A program made the position numbers and the translations under genes. The notes under the pieces were generated by a model. That model was not told the origin of the DNA. It saw only the letters and a list, made by a program, of their open reading frames with translations, and made no database searches. Below, in pieces: positions 1 through 10,658 of a stretch of 64,000 bases of DNA. Numbering within the stretch: the stretch's first letter is position 1; the number at the start of each line of letters is the position of its first letter. Where the stretch lies: assembly GCA_047967505.1 (NCBI GenBank), contig CM106540.1; one strand, 5' to 3'. The DNA comes from Dipteris shenzhenensis (lineage: Eukaryota; Polypodiophyta; Polypodiopsida; Gleicheniales).

Positions 1-370
1 ACGAAACATGTATCAACGCGAAGCTCTCTTTAAGGCGCATGTCTCTATGTGCTTAGATCTTGAATCAGATACTGCTGCAAAATGTTATGGGTCTCTGTGT
101 TTGACAGTCTATTTTTATGATAGTTTTTACCCCCTTCCAGTAAACTGTCCATATCTCTTCAACCGTCTGTCTGTTTTCAATGAAACTTATATCAGCGCGA
201 AGCCCATCTCAAGGTAAACTGTCCATATCTCTTCAACCGTCTGTCTGTTTTCAATGAAACTTATATCAGCGCGAAGCCCATCTCAAGGCGCATCTCTTTC
301 TTTACTTGAATCTCTGATATCATGTCTCTACTAAAAGTTATAGGCCTCTGTGTCTAATGACAGTTTGTAG
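1..370. repeat. Tandem and degenerate repeats at left edge
   Basis: A 74-bp unit is repeated head to tail with essentially no differences (141-214 and 215-288). The stretch 1-130 resembles 245-370 more loosely (shared pieces around GCGCGAAGC, AAGGCGCAT and GTCTCTGTGTTTGACAGT-like text), which suggests an older repeat of about 250 bp. No gene is seen. It may be the edge of a satellite or transposon cut by the window. Confidence 0.75.
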
Positions 371-773
371 AGTGTTTTGAGCTAAGTGTAAAGGTGTCTA
401 TGAAGGAGGTGCAATGTTTCCTCGGAATCTACCCATCCGACCTAATCAGCCCCTTCAAACTCCTCGATATATATCAGTTCATGTCATGTTGAGCCGCAAG
501 ATCTTCTTTCAACAACGTATCGCTCTTCTCTTTGGTGCAGACCGGCTCGCTGAGATTATGGCCTCTGCTGATTCTTTCCTTCTCCCTATGCTTGATTACA
601 ACATCACTTGGGATGTTACCATCTTCATTCTCATCTGAGGGAGGAAGGTATGGTGTGGTATCTTGGCATAAAAGCTTTTTTCTAATGTCCCATTCTTAAT
701 GATAAATATCTGTGGCTGTCAATTCGAAAGCAGCAGGAAGTGAAGAGGTGCGTGAAGTTTATTACCCCCAACT
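371..773. other. Stretch without recognised gene
   Basis: There is an open frame of 74 codons at 414-638 on the plus strand, but its product is not recognised and has no clear start context. It lies between a tandem repeat and the broken end of a copia element, so it is more likely non-coding or a transposon remnant than a gene. Confidence 0.5.
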
Positions 774-2567
774 TCATGTCACAGCATCCATTTCTTCATC
801 CATGGCTTTCTCCCATTTTTCTTTTCCCATGGCTTGCTCAAAAGAAGTGGGTTCTGGTTCCTGTATCACTTTGACCATATAGGCATAGTGAATGGCTGTA
901 AATCCATCATATTTCAGCCTATCCACAGGATATCTAGCTCTGGTAGACCTGTGCAAAATAGGCTCACTTCCAGGTGCTCTCAAAACATCCCTGGTCTTCC
1001 TTACTCTAGGTGTAACAATAGAAGGAATACCCAACTCATCATCAATGCTCTGTTCTGAGCCACTAGATTTACCATCCACATAAGAGTGACCTGCATTCAC
1101 ATCAAACATGGGCTAATCTACCTTCTCTTTTCCTTTTCGTGATACCAACATACCACTATCTGCATTGCTTTGCAGAGATTCTCCTGATCTCAATTTGCCT
1201 ATCCATGGTGAAGTATGTGAACCACTGCTAGAGGACACTATAGGTCCACTAATATTTTGTGATTGCTGCTGTGAATTCTGTGTAGCATTACCATTTTGTT
1301 CATCTACATCATCAATCACATCTACTGGTTTATACTAGCTACTCATCTCATCAAAAACAACATCTCTGCTCACTGTAAACTTACAAGTAGAAGGGTTATA
1401 GCATCTATACCCTTTTTGCTGCAGAGAATAACCAATAAAGATGCACTTCTTAGCTTTTGGATCCAACTTGGACCTCAACTCATCTGGCACATGAACATAG
1501 GCAATGCAACCAAAAATTTTCAAATGAGAAATATCTGGTTTCCTACCAGTATACATCTCCTCTAGCATCATGCCATGTATTGCTGCAGTGGGAGTCCTAT
1601 TCATTATGTAAACTATTGTAGCAACTGCTTCAACCCAATAATAATCTGGTAGGTGTTTTTCATTTAGCATGGCCCGCGATACCTCTCCAATATGCCTATT
1701 TTTCCTTTCTGCAAGTCCATTTTGCTGTGGGGTATGACTGCATGAATATTGCTGCTTGATGCCATGCTCCTACAGGAACCTTGCAAACTCATTTGAGAGG
1801 TACTCTCCCCCTCCATCTGACCTTAGGCATTTTATTTGTAGGCCTGTTTCTTTTTCAACCATAGCTTTAAAAGCTTTGAAGTGCCCAAGCACTTCACTTT
1901 TCTTTTTCATAAAATACACCCAAACTTTTCTGCTATAGTCATCAATAAAAGTGACAAAATAGTGATAGCCTCCAATAGATGCAGCTTTAGTAGTCCACAC
2001 ATCAGAGTGGATTAATTCCAATGGCTTCTTACTCTCTTGAACATGCCTAGGAAATGGTTTCCTTGCCTGTTGTCCAAATTGACAGGCTTCACAAACCTTA
2101 TGCATTTCTGCAACCTTGAATTTAGGCAATCCTGCAACAATATTTCGGGCTTGCATTGATTTAAGTCGCTGTATATTAACATGACCAATGCATTTATGCC
2201 AGATATCAATATCTGCAACTACACCGGTCCCATGTGCAAACATTGCTGCACTCAATTCAGGCATGTCCGCATCCAATGTAAACATCCTGCCCTTCTTCTT
2301 TCCTTTTGCTATCAAGCGACCGTTATTTTTCATATCCTCAACAAAGCATCCATGAGGATTAAATCTGACCTGCAAGCCCTGCTCAACCATTTGACTAACA
2401 AAAACCAGGTTCTTGGTGATGTTTGGGACATGAAATACATCAGACAGGTATTTCCTACATAGACAAAGGAATTTTACCAATCTACACAATAGGATGTGCA
2501 GTATCATCACCAGTCTCCACAAATCCTGGTTTTTCCATTTTCGTTGCATCCTGCATCCATTCTGCAT
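774..2567 (-). pseudogene. pol: Copia 1 integrase and start of reverse transcriptase
   Basis: A single minus-strand frame (shifted from the gag frame) carries the GAG-pre-integrase zinc site (WHKCIGH ... CEAC), then the integrase core with all three acidic residues visible: Asp in IHSDVWTT, Asp in LRSDGGGEY and Glu in NGLAERKNR. After the integrase comes the usual variable hinge, then the opening of copia reverse transcriptase (EKWEKAMDEEMDAV) where the frame ends at 774. Three internal stops, at 1770, 1335 and 1113, are all TAG. The YVDD part of RT and RNase H are absent from this locus. Function would have been insertion of the cDNA. Confidence 0.9.
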
Positions 2568-3624
2568 GACTTGTCATGTGGTTTGATGCACCTGAGTTAA
2601 CATACCACACATCATTGCCTTCTTCTGCACTTGTCACAGAATTGGTCATGTGCTGCACCATAAACAGATGCTCATTTCTGTCATCACCCTGTCTACTAGA
2701 AGATGCATAATTCCCTTGCTACAATTTTTTATTCATGATGACATTCTGCTTTTTGTAGCAGTCTTTAGCCATATGACCCATTTTACCACAATAGTAGCAT
2801 TCAACATTGCTGTTTGCAATTTGACCTCTCTGCCATCCACCACGACCTCTTTGGTTCCCCCTGCCTCTAGAATTACCACGTCCTCCTCCAAAGGACTAGT
2901 TTTCTTAAGTTTGCTGCATATTCTTATTTCTACCACGGCCTCCAGATCGGCCTCCTCTACCTCTGCCTCTACCTCTTCCAGCATTTGAGTAGAAGACAGT
3001 TTCTTTTAAAGTTCCTCCTGAAGAAGATGCACCACCATTTCTCTGCTCTTCAGAAATTAGAAGAGCAAACAACTCCTCAAAATCAGGAAATTTTTCACAG
3101 ACGGCAATGGATGTCCAGAACTATGCATAATCCTTTCCTAGACCATTCAAGGTCACAAAAACTAGATCATCATCTTCCACTGGCGACCCAATGGAAGCAA
3201 GTGCATCTGCAATTTTCTTCACCTTCATGTGGTAGTCATTGATGCTCATATTTTCTCTCTGCACATTGTGCAACTCCTGCTTGAGCTGCATTTTCCTGGC
3301 TTGCGTATTTGTGCTGTACATTTTTGCCAAAGTATCCCATGCCTCCTTTGGCGTACTTGCATCCTGAATATGCACAATCATAGAATCTGAAATACTGATA
3401 GAAAGCCAGTACATAACTTTTCTGGCTCTCTCATGCCATCCTTTAAATGCCTGCATTTCCTGTTGATTGGGAACATTAGGAAGAACTGGTTCTTCTTCAT
3501 TTCCTATAATGAACTCCCAATAGCCTTTTCCCATAAGGAAATTCATCATTCTAAAATTCCATGCTTGGAAGTTGTTCTTGTCAATCTTTTCAGTGACAAT
3601 CTATGAAAGAGAATCAGACGCCAT
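2457..3624 (-). pseudogene. gag: Copia 1 gag-protease frame with seven nonsense codons
   Basis: One uninterrupted reading frame runs from an ATG at 3624 to 2457 with no frameshift but with seven stop codons (first bases at 3603, 3123, 2907, 2898, 2721, 2484, 2457). The N-terminal half is a copia gag (UBN2 type), including WDTLAKMYS and NDYHMKVKKIADAL. An Arg/Gly-rich linker leads to an intact zinc knuckle CYYCGKMGHMAKDC (2758-2799). The protease motif follows as YVNSGASNHMT: the catalytic Asp of the expected DSGA is Asn, an apparent G-to-A change. Six stops are TAG and one is TAA, each explicable by a C-to-T change of a Gln codon. The protein would have packaged the element RNA and cut the polyprotein; this copy cannot. 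Confidence 0.9.
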
Positions 3625-4092
3625 TACAAAACACTGCAAAATATTCTATCACTGCAAAAAACACAGCTTTTGCCTCACACGGGCAGATCTGCGAAACTGA
3701 CAAAAGTGGTATTTGACCACACAGTCACTTCCTAGTGATGATTTTGCATCAACAGGCAACAAGGATGATTCTTCAACTCCCAATATCTTTGCGCACAGGC
3801 ATACGATGCAATTTCTGCAACAACTTTTCACCAACCTGCAAAGCAGTGGTTGCACAGCAAAAACAGGGCCTTTTTTTGAGTGCCTACGAAGAACTTCCAC
3901 CTCCAAAATGGGCCTTGAAATGGCCTCGAGCCACTCTGTGAAGGGTGTCTCAATCTGAGACAGTGCACTCTTGCACTTCCAGCTGTGCTACCTGCAGAGA
4001 TTTTCTCCCAAACTCGAAAAAGGAAAGCAACACTGGTCCTCTTACCAAGACACCGCGAACTTGGTTTGCTTTCTTGAGATCCTTACCATGAA

Positions 4093-4108
4093 CCAGGCTC
4101 TAATACCA
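4093..4108 (-). other. Primer binding site of copia element 1
   Basis: The minus strand reads TGGTATTAGAGCCTGG here. This is the 3' end complement of initiator tRNA-Met (TGGTATCAGAGC) with one change, the usual copia primer site. It fixes the direction of the element and the inner LTR edge. Confidence 0.85.
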
Positions 4109-4362
4109 TGTGAAGATAGTGGGAGAGAAGGAAGGAGTCTCACTTGCAGCTTTCTCACATACACAATGGGGGAATACACACAGAGGTGGAGGCTGAAAAC
4201 AGTTTTCCTCTTCTTAGTTGTGTAAGCCAAAAGAACTCTAGTACAAAGAAAATAGAAGAACCCTATATGTGGGTCTCAACCAAACTCAGCTAACTAAGGT
4301 GGCATATTAACTGAGCCATGAACTAGAGTACATAAGGATAGCTGTCATCTAGCTATTATTCA
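4109..4362 (-). repeat. Putative 5' LTR of copia element 1
   Basis: On the plus strand the segment starts TGTGAAGATA and ends TATTATTCA, so on the element's strand it runs TGAATAATAG to TATCTTCACA with the usual TG/CA ends. It directly abuts the primer binding site. The outer boundary at 4362 is inferred from the TG dinucleotide only, because the partner LTR is absent. Confidence 0.5.
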
Positions 4363-4481
4363 TGGGCGGTGTACCAACCGCATCTACAGCTAACAACGGT
4401 CACCCTGGCATATCACGAATGGAGCTTGATATCTCAACAAAAAGCACCATCAAAAAAATCAAAACTATCTAGTAACGTGCC

Positions 4482-4860
4482 TCACGCAATAGCCAAGCAA
4501 AAGAAGGAGTTCTTAAAAATCCAAACATCGATGTTAGAGCCAAGCCACCATGCGATAACATCCAAATACCTCATCTTACTAACCACAATAGACCATAAGC
4601 ACTTGGAGAACCGCTCATTGTGATCATACCAATATGGACCTGTTTCCCCACCATGATACTCAATGTGTATACGCATGACATTCAGTCCAATACGACAACT
4701 TGGAAAACCCAATTGCTATTGGAACCCTTGCATATCTTGAGCCCGAGCATCTAAAGCCATTGGCCTGCAATGAGGTGGAGAGATGTGAAAGAAGTGCAAT
4801 GACAAACTTATGGGTGAACTTGGTAATGGTGGACTTGACCAGCTCGAGGTGCTAACTTAG
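4482..4860 (-). pseudogene. PIF/Harbinger nuclease relic
   Basis: The minus-strand frame 4482-4712 contains WYDHNERFSKCL and KMRYLDVIAWWLGSNIDV, which resemble the DDE nuclease of plant Harbinger transposases around the KMRFLD-x-GxPGSxxD block; the usual Gly-Trp-Pro-Gly is read here as WWLG. Immediately upstream on the same strand, in a different frame, is a possible helix-turn-helix-like stretch (STITKFTHKFVIALL) at about 4770-4850, as expected N-terminal to the nuclease. The region is short and frameshifted, so it is a dead fragment. Identification rests on remembered family motifs. Confidence 0.5.
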
Positions 4861-6364
4861 CTCCACCATTTGGTAATGACTAGCAAGACATAGCAATCCC
4901 ACATCCACTTGCTTCTCTATGGATATCACTTATGGACGCAACAGGGGAAGGGATGTCACTTTGCTATAGGTCATCATACAAAAGAGCGCACAAATACTGG
5001 AACAAAGAAATTGGCAAATGGAAATCTCATGGAACTTGGCCTCATCATCCCTACGTGTGAATTGAATGTAGTGGTTCTACAATTCCCACGCTCCATGGCT
5101 TGATGTAAAAATCAAAGATAGTTTGCAAAGGCTCGTGGTTTATGATGAGGTCCATAAGCGGCAACCTCATGTGGTCATGGATGAAAGAGAGAACCAGAGG
5201 AATGGGGAAAGAGAGGTCACAGGTGGATGTCGAAGGTGAGCTGCAAATTTCTTAGAGGAGGTTGCACACTCTATGTTGCTCAAGGATGCCACTGCAGTGG
5301 CTCCTTTTTTGAACGTCAACAAGTATGGCCAATACTAGAGTGGCCACACCTGCCAATTCGGAAGTTTGCACCATATGGAGTAGACGTCTAGTAGAGTAGA
5401 GGCCATACTCTAGTCTGTGCCATAGCCTGGGCTGCATGTCCTTGCCATGCATGCTCTTCCAGTGGTGTGAGACGTCTGCATGGCCCTCCTATTCCTAACA
5501 AAATTACTACGGTGTAAAGTATGTGTGGCTACACGTACTCCAAGCACAACAACGAACTATCCACCAATCCAGCTCGTCTGCGAAAACCTAGTTCATCAAA
5601 CTAGGCATGAGTAGGCTCTTAGGATTGCATCATATCACATACATGTGCATGGTCATGGTAGCATTCTTCATGAATCATGGAAAAATCTCAACGAAGGACT
5701 ACATGCCAAAACTAGGCCATTTGGAAAAAATATCATGTCCGTCCATCTTAGCCACACAAAGAGAGACTTACAAGTTTTGGTCCCAATCACATTGTGCATG
5801 TTGCCATTAACATTCTTATATTTACTTCAATCTAGAATGTAGGGCCTACGTGCCAAAATTGGGCGGTTCAATCCTTTCAAAATATTGTTACATCAGTATG
5901 TGGCTTCAATACTTGCACATGACTCTATCTCATCCACAGAGAGAAGCTTGTAAATTTTGGCATAAATACCTATTTTTGCTTGGTGATAATAATATCCTTA
6001 TATCTTATGTTGACCTCAAGTAAGTCATCTTTTATAACGTCCATGTATTTTGGATCAATTTAATGTGCACTAAAGCAATCAACCTAAATTTTGGAAATCC
6101 CTTAATGATGTTTTCCAATAAGAAAGCCATCTTTTATATTTGTATTATCTTTTATATGTCAAATTTAATATTGACATTAAAAAAAAGCTTTTATGTATAA
6201 GAAATGTGTGTTTGGTTATTTATTGAGTGGCCATTTGTTTTCCTAGATTGACAAGAAGCTTTTCCTATATAGTAAATGTGATGGAACTTGCTAATAGCCC
6301 TTTAATTTCTTGATGAAAGAACTTTCCCTATGTAAGGAGTGGAATTAAACATGCCACTCTTCTA
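4861..6364. other. Geneless stretch
   Basis: Short open frames occur on both strands (for example minus 5252-5452), but none has recognisable motifs or a convincing codon pattern. The 5' part may hold further decayed Harbinger sequence on the minus strand. No RNA gene or terminal repeat is seen. Confidence 0.5.
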
Positions 6365-6640
6365 ATTTCCTAGGGGACCACCTCGTTTCCTAGATAGGGG
6401 TATAAGTTTTTATCTAGAGAATTAGATTTCCTAGGTATGACACTTCCTAGATGACCACCTCTTTTCCTAGATAGAGGTCGCATTTCATGTAGAGAATGAG
6501 ATTGCCTAGATAGAGAATTAGATTTCCTAGGTACACACTCATCTAATTTCCTAGATGACCACCCCTTTTCCTAGATAGAGGTTGCATTTTATGTAGATAA
6601 TGAGATTGCCTAGATAGACATACCAGAATGCATACTTCTA
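6365..6640. repeat. Degenerate tandem repeat rich in TTTCCTAGATAGAGG
   Basis: A unit of roughly 110-130 bp is repeated about twice, with recurrent pieces GATGACCACC, TTTTCCTAGATAGAGGT, GAGATTGCCTAGATAGA and AGATTTCCTAGGTA. Many CTAG palindromes result. No coding potential is seen. Confidence 0.7.
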
Positions 6641-6724
6641 TCTAGGAAATTTCTCAATTTTACCTAGTTTGTGAGGTTTTCCCTATATGGGGAATAGTTA
6701 CAAGTCCCTTGTGCAAGCTTTACC

Positions 6725-6757
6725 ATCTCTCTCTCTGTCTCATGCACACACACACAT

Positions 6758-6793
<36 letters not shown>

Positions 6794-6836
6794 GAGATAG
6801 ATAGATAGAGAGAGAGAGAGAGATAGAGAGAGAGAT
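6725..6836. repeat. CA and GATA/GA microsatellite
   Basis: A (CA)n tract at about 6744-6789 is followed by AGATAGATAG and a GA-rich tract. Apparent proteins over it in every frame are artefacts of simple repeats. Confidence 0.95.
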
Positions 6837-7856
6837 GAAAGAATAGACGAAAATCGTACTCGATACAAAGAGGCATATTATATCGGAGATGAGAACTTTG
6901 TGACTACTCGTTTGTACACCTTGCCTTATGGGATCTACTCCTAGAATAAGAAGATGTAAATGAACCAATACAATACACGCCCTTAACTCTTAGAAGAGAT
7001 TTTGCATGTCCTCAAGGAAAAGACTGTGGGAGGAAATTTTGCAAAAGAAAAAGGTGAGCGATGGAAGCTGCGAGCCTTTTTTGGCATAATTTTTTACCCT
7101 TGTCATTTCCAAAATGTCGCGGTCCTCGGACCAGTCCTCGAAAAATTGACTTTGATAGAGATGCGCAACTCACTTTCTGCTTGCCGCTTCAAAATCTTTG
7201 AATTCCATGTCATTTTCCAAGTCCAATGGCGACTCCTGTGTCATGGAGAACTTCTAAGATCATATGGTGAGGGGTTCTTCTTAGCTGCTCTCGGACCATG
7301 ATGTAGTGATAAGTGATGGCATGATCACATATGGTAATCACATTTGAAAAACTCTTATTTATGTCAATGGTATATCTATATTAAGGTTTTGTATTTGCAT
7401 TGGAACTTGGACAAGTAAGGGGATCACTATCTACAAAAGAATCAATGATGGATTAATGTGAAACTCTTTGGGTCTCAAATTTGAAACAAAGTGAGATTGC
7501 CATAGAGAGAAATTAGTATCCTACTTGATAAAGCATAAGTAAGGTTACTGTGCTTTACATCCAAGCATAGCTATGCCAAGTTCCAACTTGAATTTGGCAC
7601 TTCATATATAGAAATAATGTCAGCCCACAAATGGAATAGAGTACTCAACTGGAAAGATTTTATTCTTTGTAGCATGGATCACGCCACTATATTTGTTTTT
7701 ATAGTCTAAAAAATTCGATGGATGCATCTTGTTAAGTATTAATGATAGATAAATGATCAAAGAAGTCGAGGTTTAAACACAATATTGAATAAATGACTAA
7801 ATTTCTTCTTTTTAAGTTCAAGTATAGTACAAAATGCTCATGTGGTAATATATGAT
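6837..7856. other. Geneless AT-rich stretch
   Basis: A plus frame of 99 codons at 7002-7301 is the longest open frame, with no recognised domain. The sequence is otherwise AT-rich and without visible repeats, RNA genes or transposon ends. Confidence 0.5.
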
Positions 7857-8065
7857 GAGAAGCCCAAATAGATGCATTTGAAACATGCTAATAAAGGATT
7901 GGACTTGGCAAGCATCATAAATAATCTATTTGTGCTCTCACTTTTGATTTAAAATATTAATATATTGGTGAGAAGCCCAAATAGATGCATTTGAAACATG
8001 CTAATAATGGATTGGACTTAGCAAGCATCATAAATAATCTATTTGTGCTCTCACTTTTGAATTTC
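7857..8065. repeat. 113-bp tandem duplication
   Basis: GAGAAGCCCAAATAGATGC begins at 7857 and again at 7970; about 95 bp after each start are nearly identical (through CTCTCACTTTTGA). The recent-looking direct duplication lies in geneless AT-rich DNA. Confidence 0.9.
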
Positions 8066-8767
8066 TCATTGATGTACCTCGTTTGAAGCCGTGTCATTAG
8101 AGAAGACCTTCTTATCCCACATCCTTTTCTCTTTTTGTCCACGGAACCTTTTCTTGTTTGCATGATTTTCAACATCCAAGATGTTTTCTTATATGCAACA
8201 TTATAGCTAGTTCATCATTATATAGAATAATCCTTTCACTAGAATACTCTACAACCTACTTTGAAATGTGGATAGTAGAAAGGCATAAGACAAGCACTTG
8301 TCCATAGTATAGTGCAAAGTATAGGCACTATGTTTGGTGCATGATACGGTGCAAAGTATGTGTGGAAAATGGGAAACTACTCTACCTGGAAATGTGAACT
8401 TGCATGGCATAGTGATGATACATAATCAGGGCTTGAAATCTTCAAGTTTTATGTTTGAGCTCTTCATTGAATAGGAGAGCTTGTAATCTCCAAGTTCAAT
8501 CTGGTCAAACCTCCTCAAGTCTTTGTAATCATGCCTTCATGTTTTGCATAATTCATCCACCTAAAATGACTAGTTTCATGCGGTGTATGTGAACACATAA
8601 AATATTCAAGTGTCCTTTTCTATCGTACCAAGGATGAATGTATGAAGAAATTGTTTCGGCCACTCCAAAGATGAGTATGCAATGGCAATTTGAGATGTCC
8701 ACAAAGCCATGGCTGAAATATCTCTTTCGTAGAGTAAGAAAGCCATAACAACACAATAGGAAGGCCC
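8066..8767. other. Geneless stretch
   Basis: No convincing coding frame. Minus-strand frames that start in this stretch and extend into the following repeat have unusual composition and no motifs. Confidence 0.5.
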
Positions 8768-9265
8768 ATTAAGATCTTGCAAATCAAGAACCAATAATCT
8801 AGAAACACAACGGGCATCCTGGCATCTAGAAGTATCGAACATTTTGGCATCCAGAAATACCAAACAACTAGGTAGCCAAAAGTCCCGAACAGCCAAAAAT
8901 CCAACGAGCATAAGCCACACACATATGACAAGAGGAAAGCTCATGTGGATTAGACACAAGCTACATAATCATAGAGGGAATGAAATAACAACCTCTTCGC
9001 ATCCAAAAGTATTGAACAACTGAGAAGGTGAGCATCCGAGATCACAAAGAACATTTAGAAGTAACCAAGAAAATGGGCATCCAAGAACACCAAGAAATAG
9101 GAACATCCATAAAGATCCTGCAAATCAAGAACCAATAATCCAGAAACATAATGAGCATCCATGCATTCGAAAGTAACAAACACTTGGGCTTTCAAAAGTA
9201 TGGAACAACTGGGCAGTCAGAACTACCAAACAATTGAAAATACAACGAGCGTAAGCCACAAACAC
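8768..9265. repeat. 349-bp tandem repeat, first copy and left half of second copy
   Basis: The text around CAAATCAAGAACCAATAATC at about 8776 recurs at about 9122, giving a period near 349 bp. Copy 1 is complete (about 8768-9116); copy 2 begins at 9117 and breaks off at 9265, where the hAT element starts. Its right half resumes after 16519. Smaller internal repeats of the form GGCATCCAGAAATACCAAAC also occur. Confidence 0.85.
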
Positions 9266-9387
9266 AAGCATTTGCAGTGGTATTAAAATGTTAGTTGTAA
9301 AACGTTGTATTAAAATGTTTTAAACATTTTTAAAGTAGCCTTGGGGCATCTTAAAATGCCCCAATAGCAATTTTTATCTAGGACCAG

Positions 9388-9545
9388 CTCCAACCGGAAC
9401 CTGATCGGTGTATCGATACACTGATTGGTATTTTGATACAAGACCAACCAATATAACATAATACCGAGTGGTATAATTAACAACACCGGCCAGTGTTTAT
9501 CTACACCGGTCGATGTTGTTAATGTTATATAAACCAGCACCACGC
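9388..9545. repeat. Left subterminal motif cluster of the hAT element
   Basis: Several short variants of GATCGGTGTA, TACACTGATTGGTA, ACACCGGCCAGT (9483-9494) and CTACACCGGTCGATGT occur in both orientations within 160 bp. The same motif family reappears near the right end (16145-16345). Such clusters are typical transposase binding regions. Confidence 0.65.
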
Positions 9546-10658
9546 TCATACTATTCACAAAATCAAGATTCCTAGAATACTGTGGAGTCTTGGGAAATAC
9601 AAAAAACATAAGAAAGAGGATAAAAAAAGCTACAAAGAAATTTGTAAGTTTTGTTAGTCTTGCTAAGTTTAAAAAAGTATCTAGTGCCCATGGTGGTCTT
9701 GCTTTTGCCGGTTGGCATCCACTCGCACTTAGATACTAATTGGAAAATTAGCATCTACAAACTATTAGGTGAAGAGTAAGTAAGTTGCATGTGACATTGT
9801 ACTTAGCTTTGGAAAAATAGATGATTTTCATTTTTTGCATGAAGTATATAAGTTGTAACTTGTCTAGATTCTAGACTCTTTGGAAAGACTTGTCACTTAC
9901 GACTAGGTAAAGAGTTTATTAGTTGCATGGCTTGGAATTTTAGTTTAGTTACATAACTTAATATTTCATTCTAGATGCATGAAATATAGTAGATAGATAG
10001 TAGCAAATTTTAGAAAAATGGAATACTAGACATTAGCACGTGAAATGATTTACTTTTGGAATAGTTTATGTTTGTGTGTGTGATTTTCTTACTTTTAGCA
10101 TATGTATTTATTTATAAGCATGTAACTACAGCTTGTAACTATACCTAAAGAAAAAGTCAATGAGCCACTTGGAGGTTTGCTTAAGCTGACCTGTAACAAC
10201 TCTTTTGTTGATGAATAATATTATACCATGTGCCAGATGGAGGTTCGCTTAGGCCGACCTGGAACATCTTGTATGTGGTTAAAATTCATACTATAAATTA
10301 CTAAAACTCTACAAACTAATATTTAGGAGTGATGAGGAGATATTTGACTTTGAGCCGGTTGTGGGCTCGCTTATGTCAGCCATTTGCATCTTGCTCAAAG
10401 TCTAGCCAGTTGTGGAGCTTGCAATTTTTGGCTCATAGCAACTCGCAAAATTATGTTGTGTATGTGTGGAGAGATAGTGGTATACATAGGATTACTATCC
10501 CAATGTTTTATAGAGATTATTAGATGAAACAAATTAGATATGAATATATTACATACATTTTAATTTGTAGCCTCTATCAAAACTCAAACTCCATAGTACA
10601 TACATACATAGAAAAAAAATAATTTTTGTATGTTTGTCTTACAACCTTTATTGGAAGC

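Larger units (their letters stand above)
774..4362 (-). mobile_element. Copia LTR retrotransposon 1, truncated and decayed
   Basis: On the minus strand the parts run from right to left: putative 5' LTR (4109-4362), tRNA-Met-type primer site (4093-4108), gag with a CCHC knuckle, protease, integrase and the first residues of reverse transcriptase. The order PR-INT-RT is that of Ty1/copia. The element stops at about 774, just inside the reverse transcriptase domain, so most of RT, RNase H and the 3' LTR are missing. Many in-frame stops make it non-functional. Neighbouring sequence at 371-773 shows no RT, which indicates a deletion or a foreign junction at 774. Confidence 0.9.
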
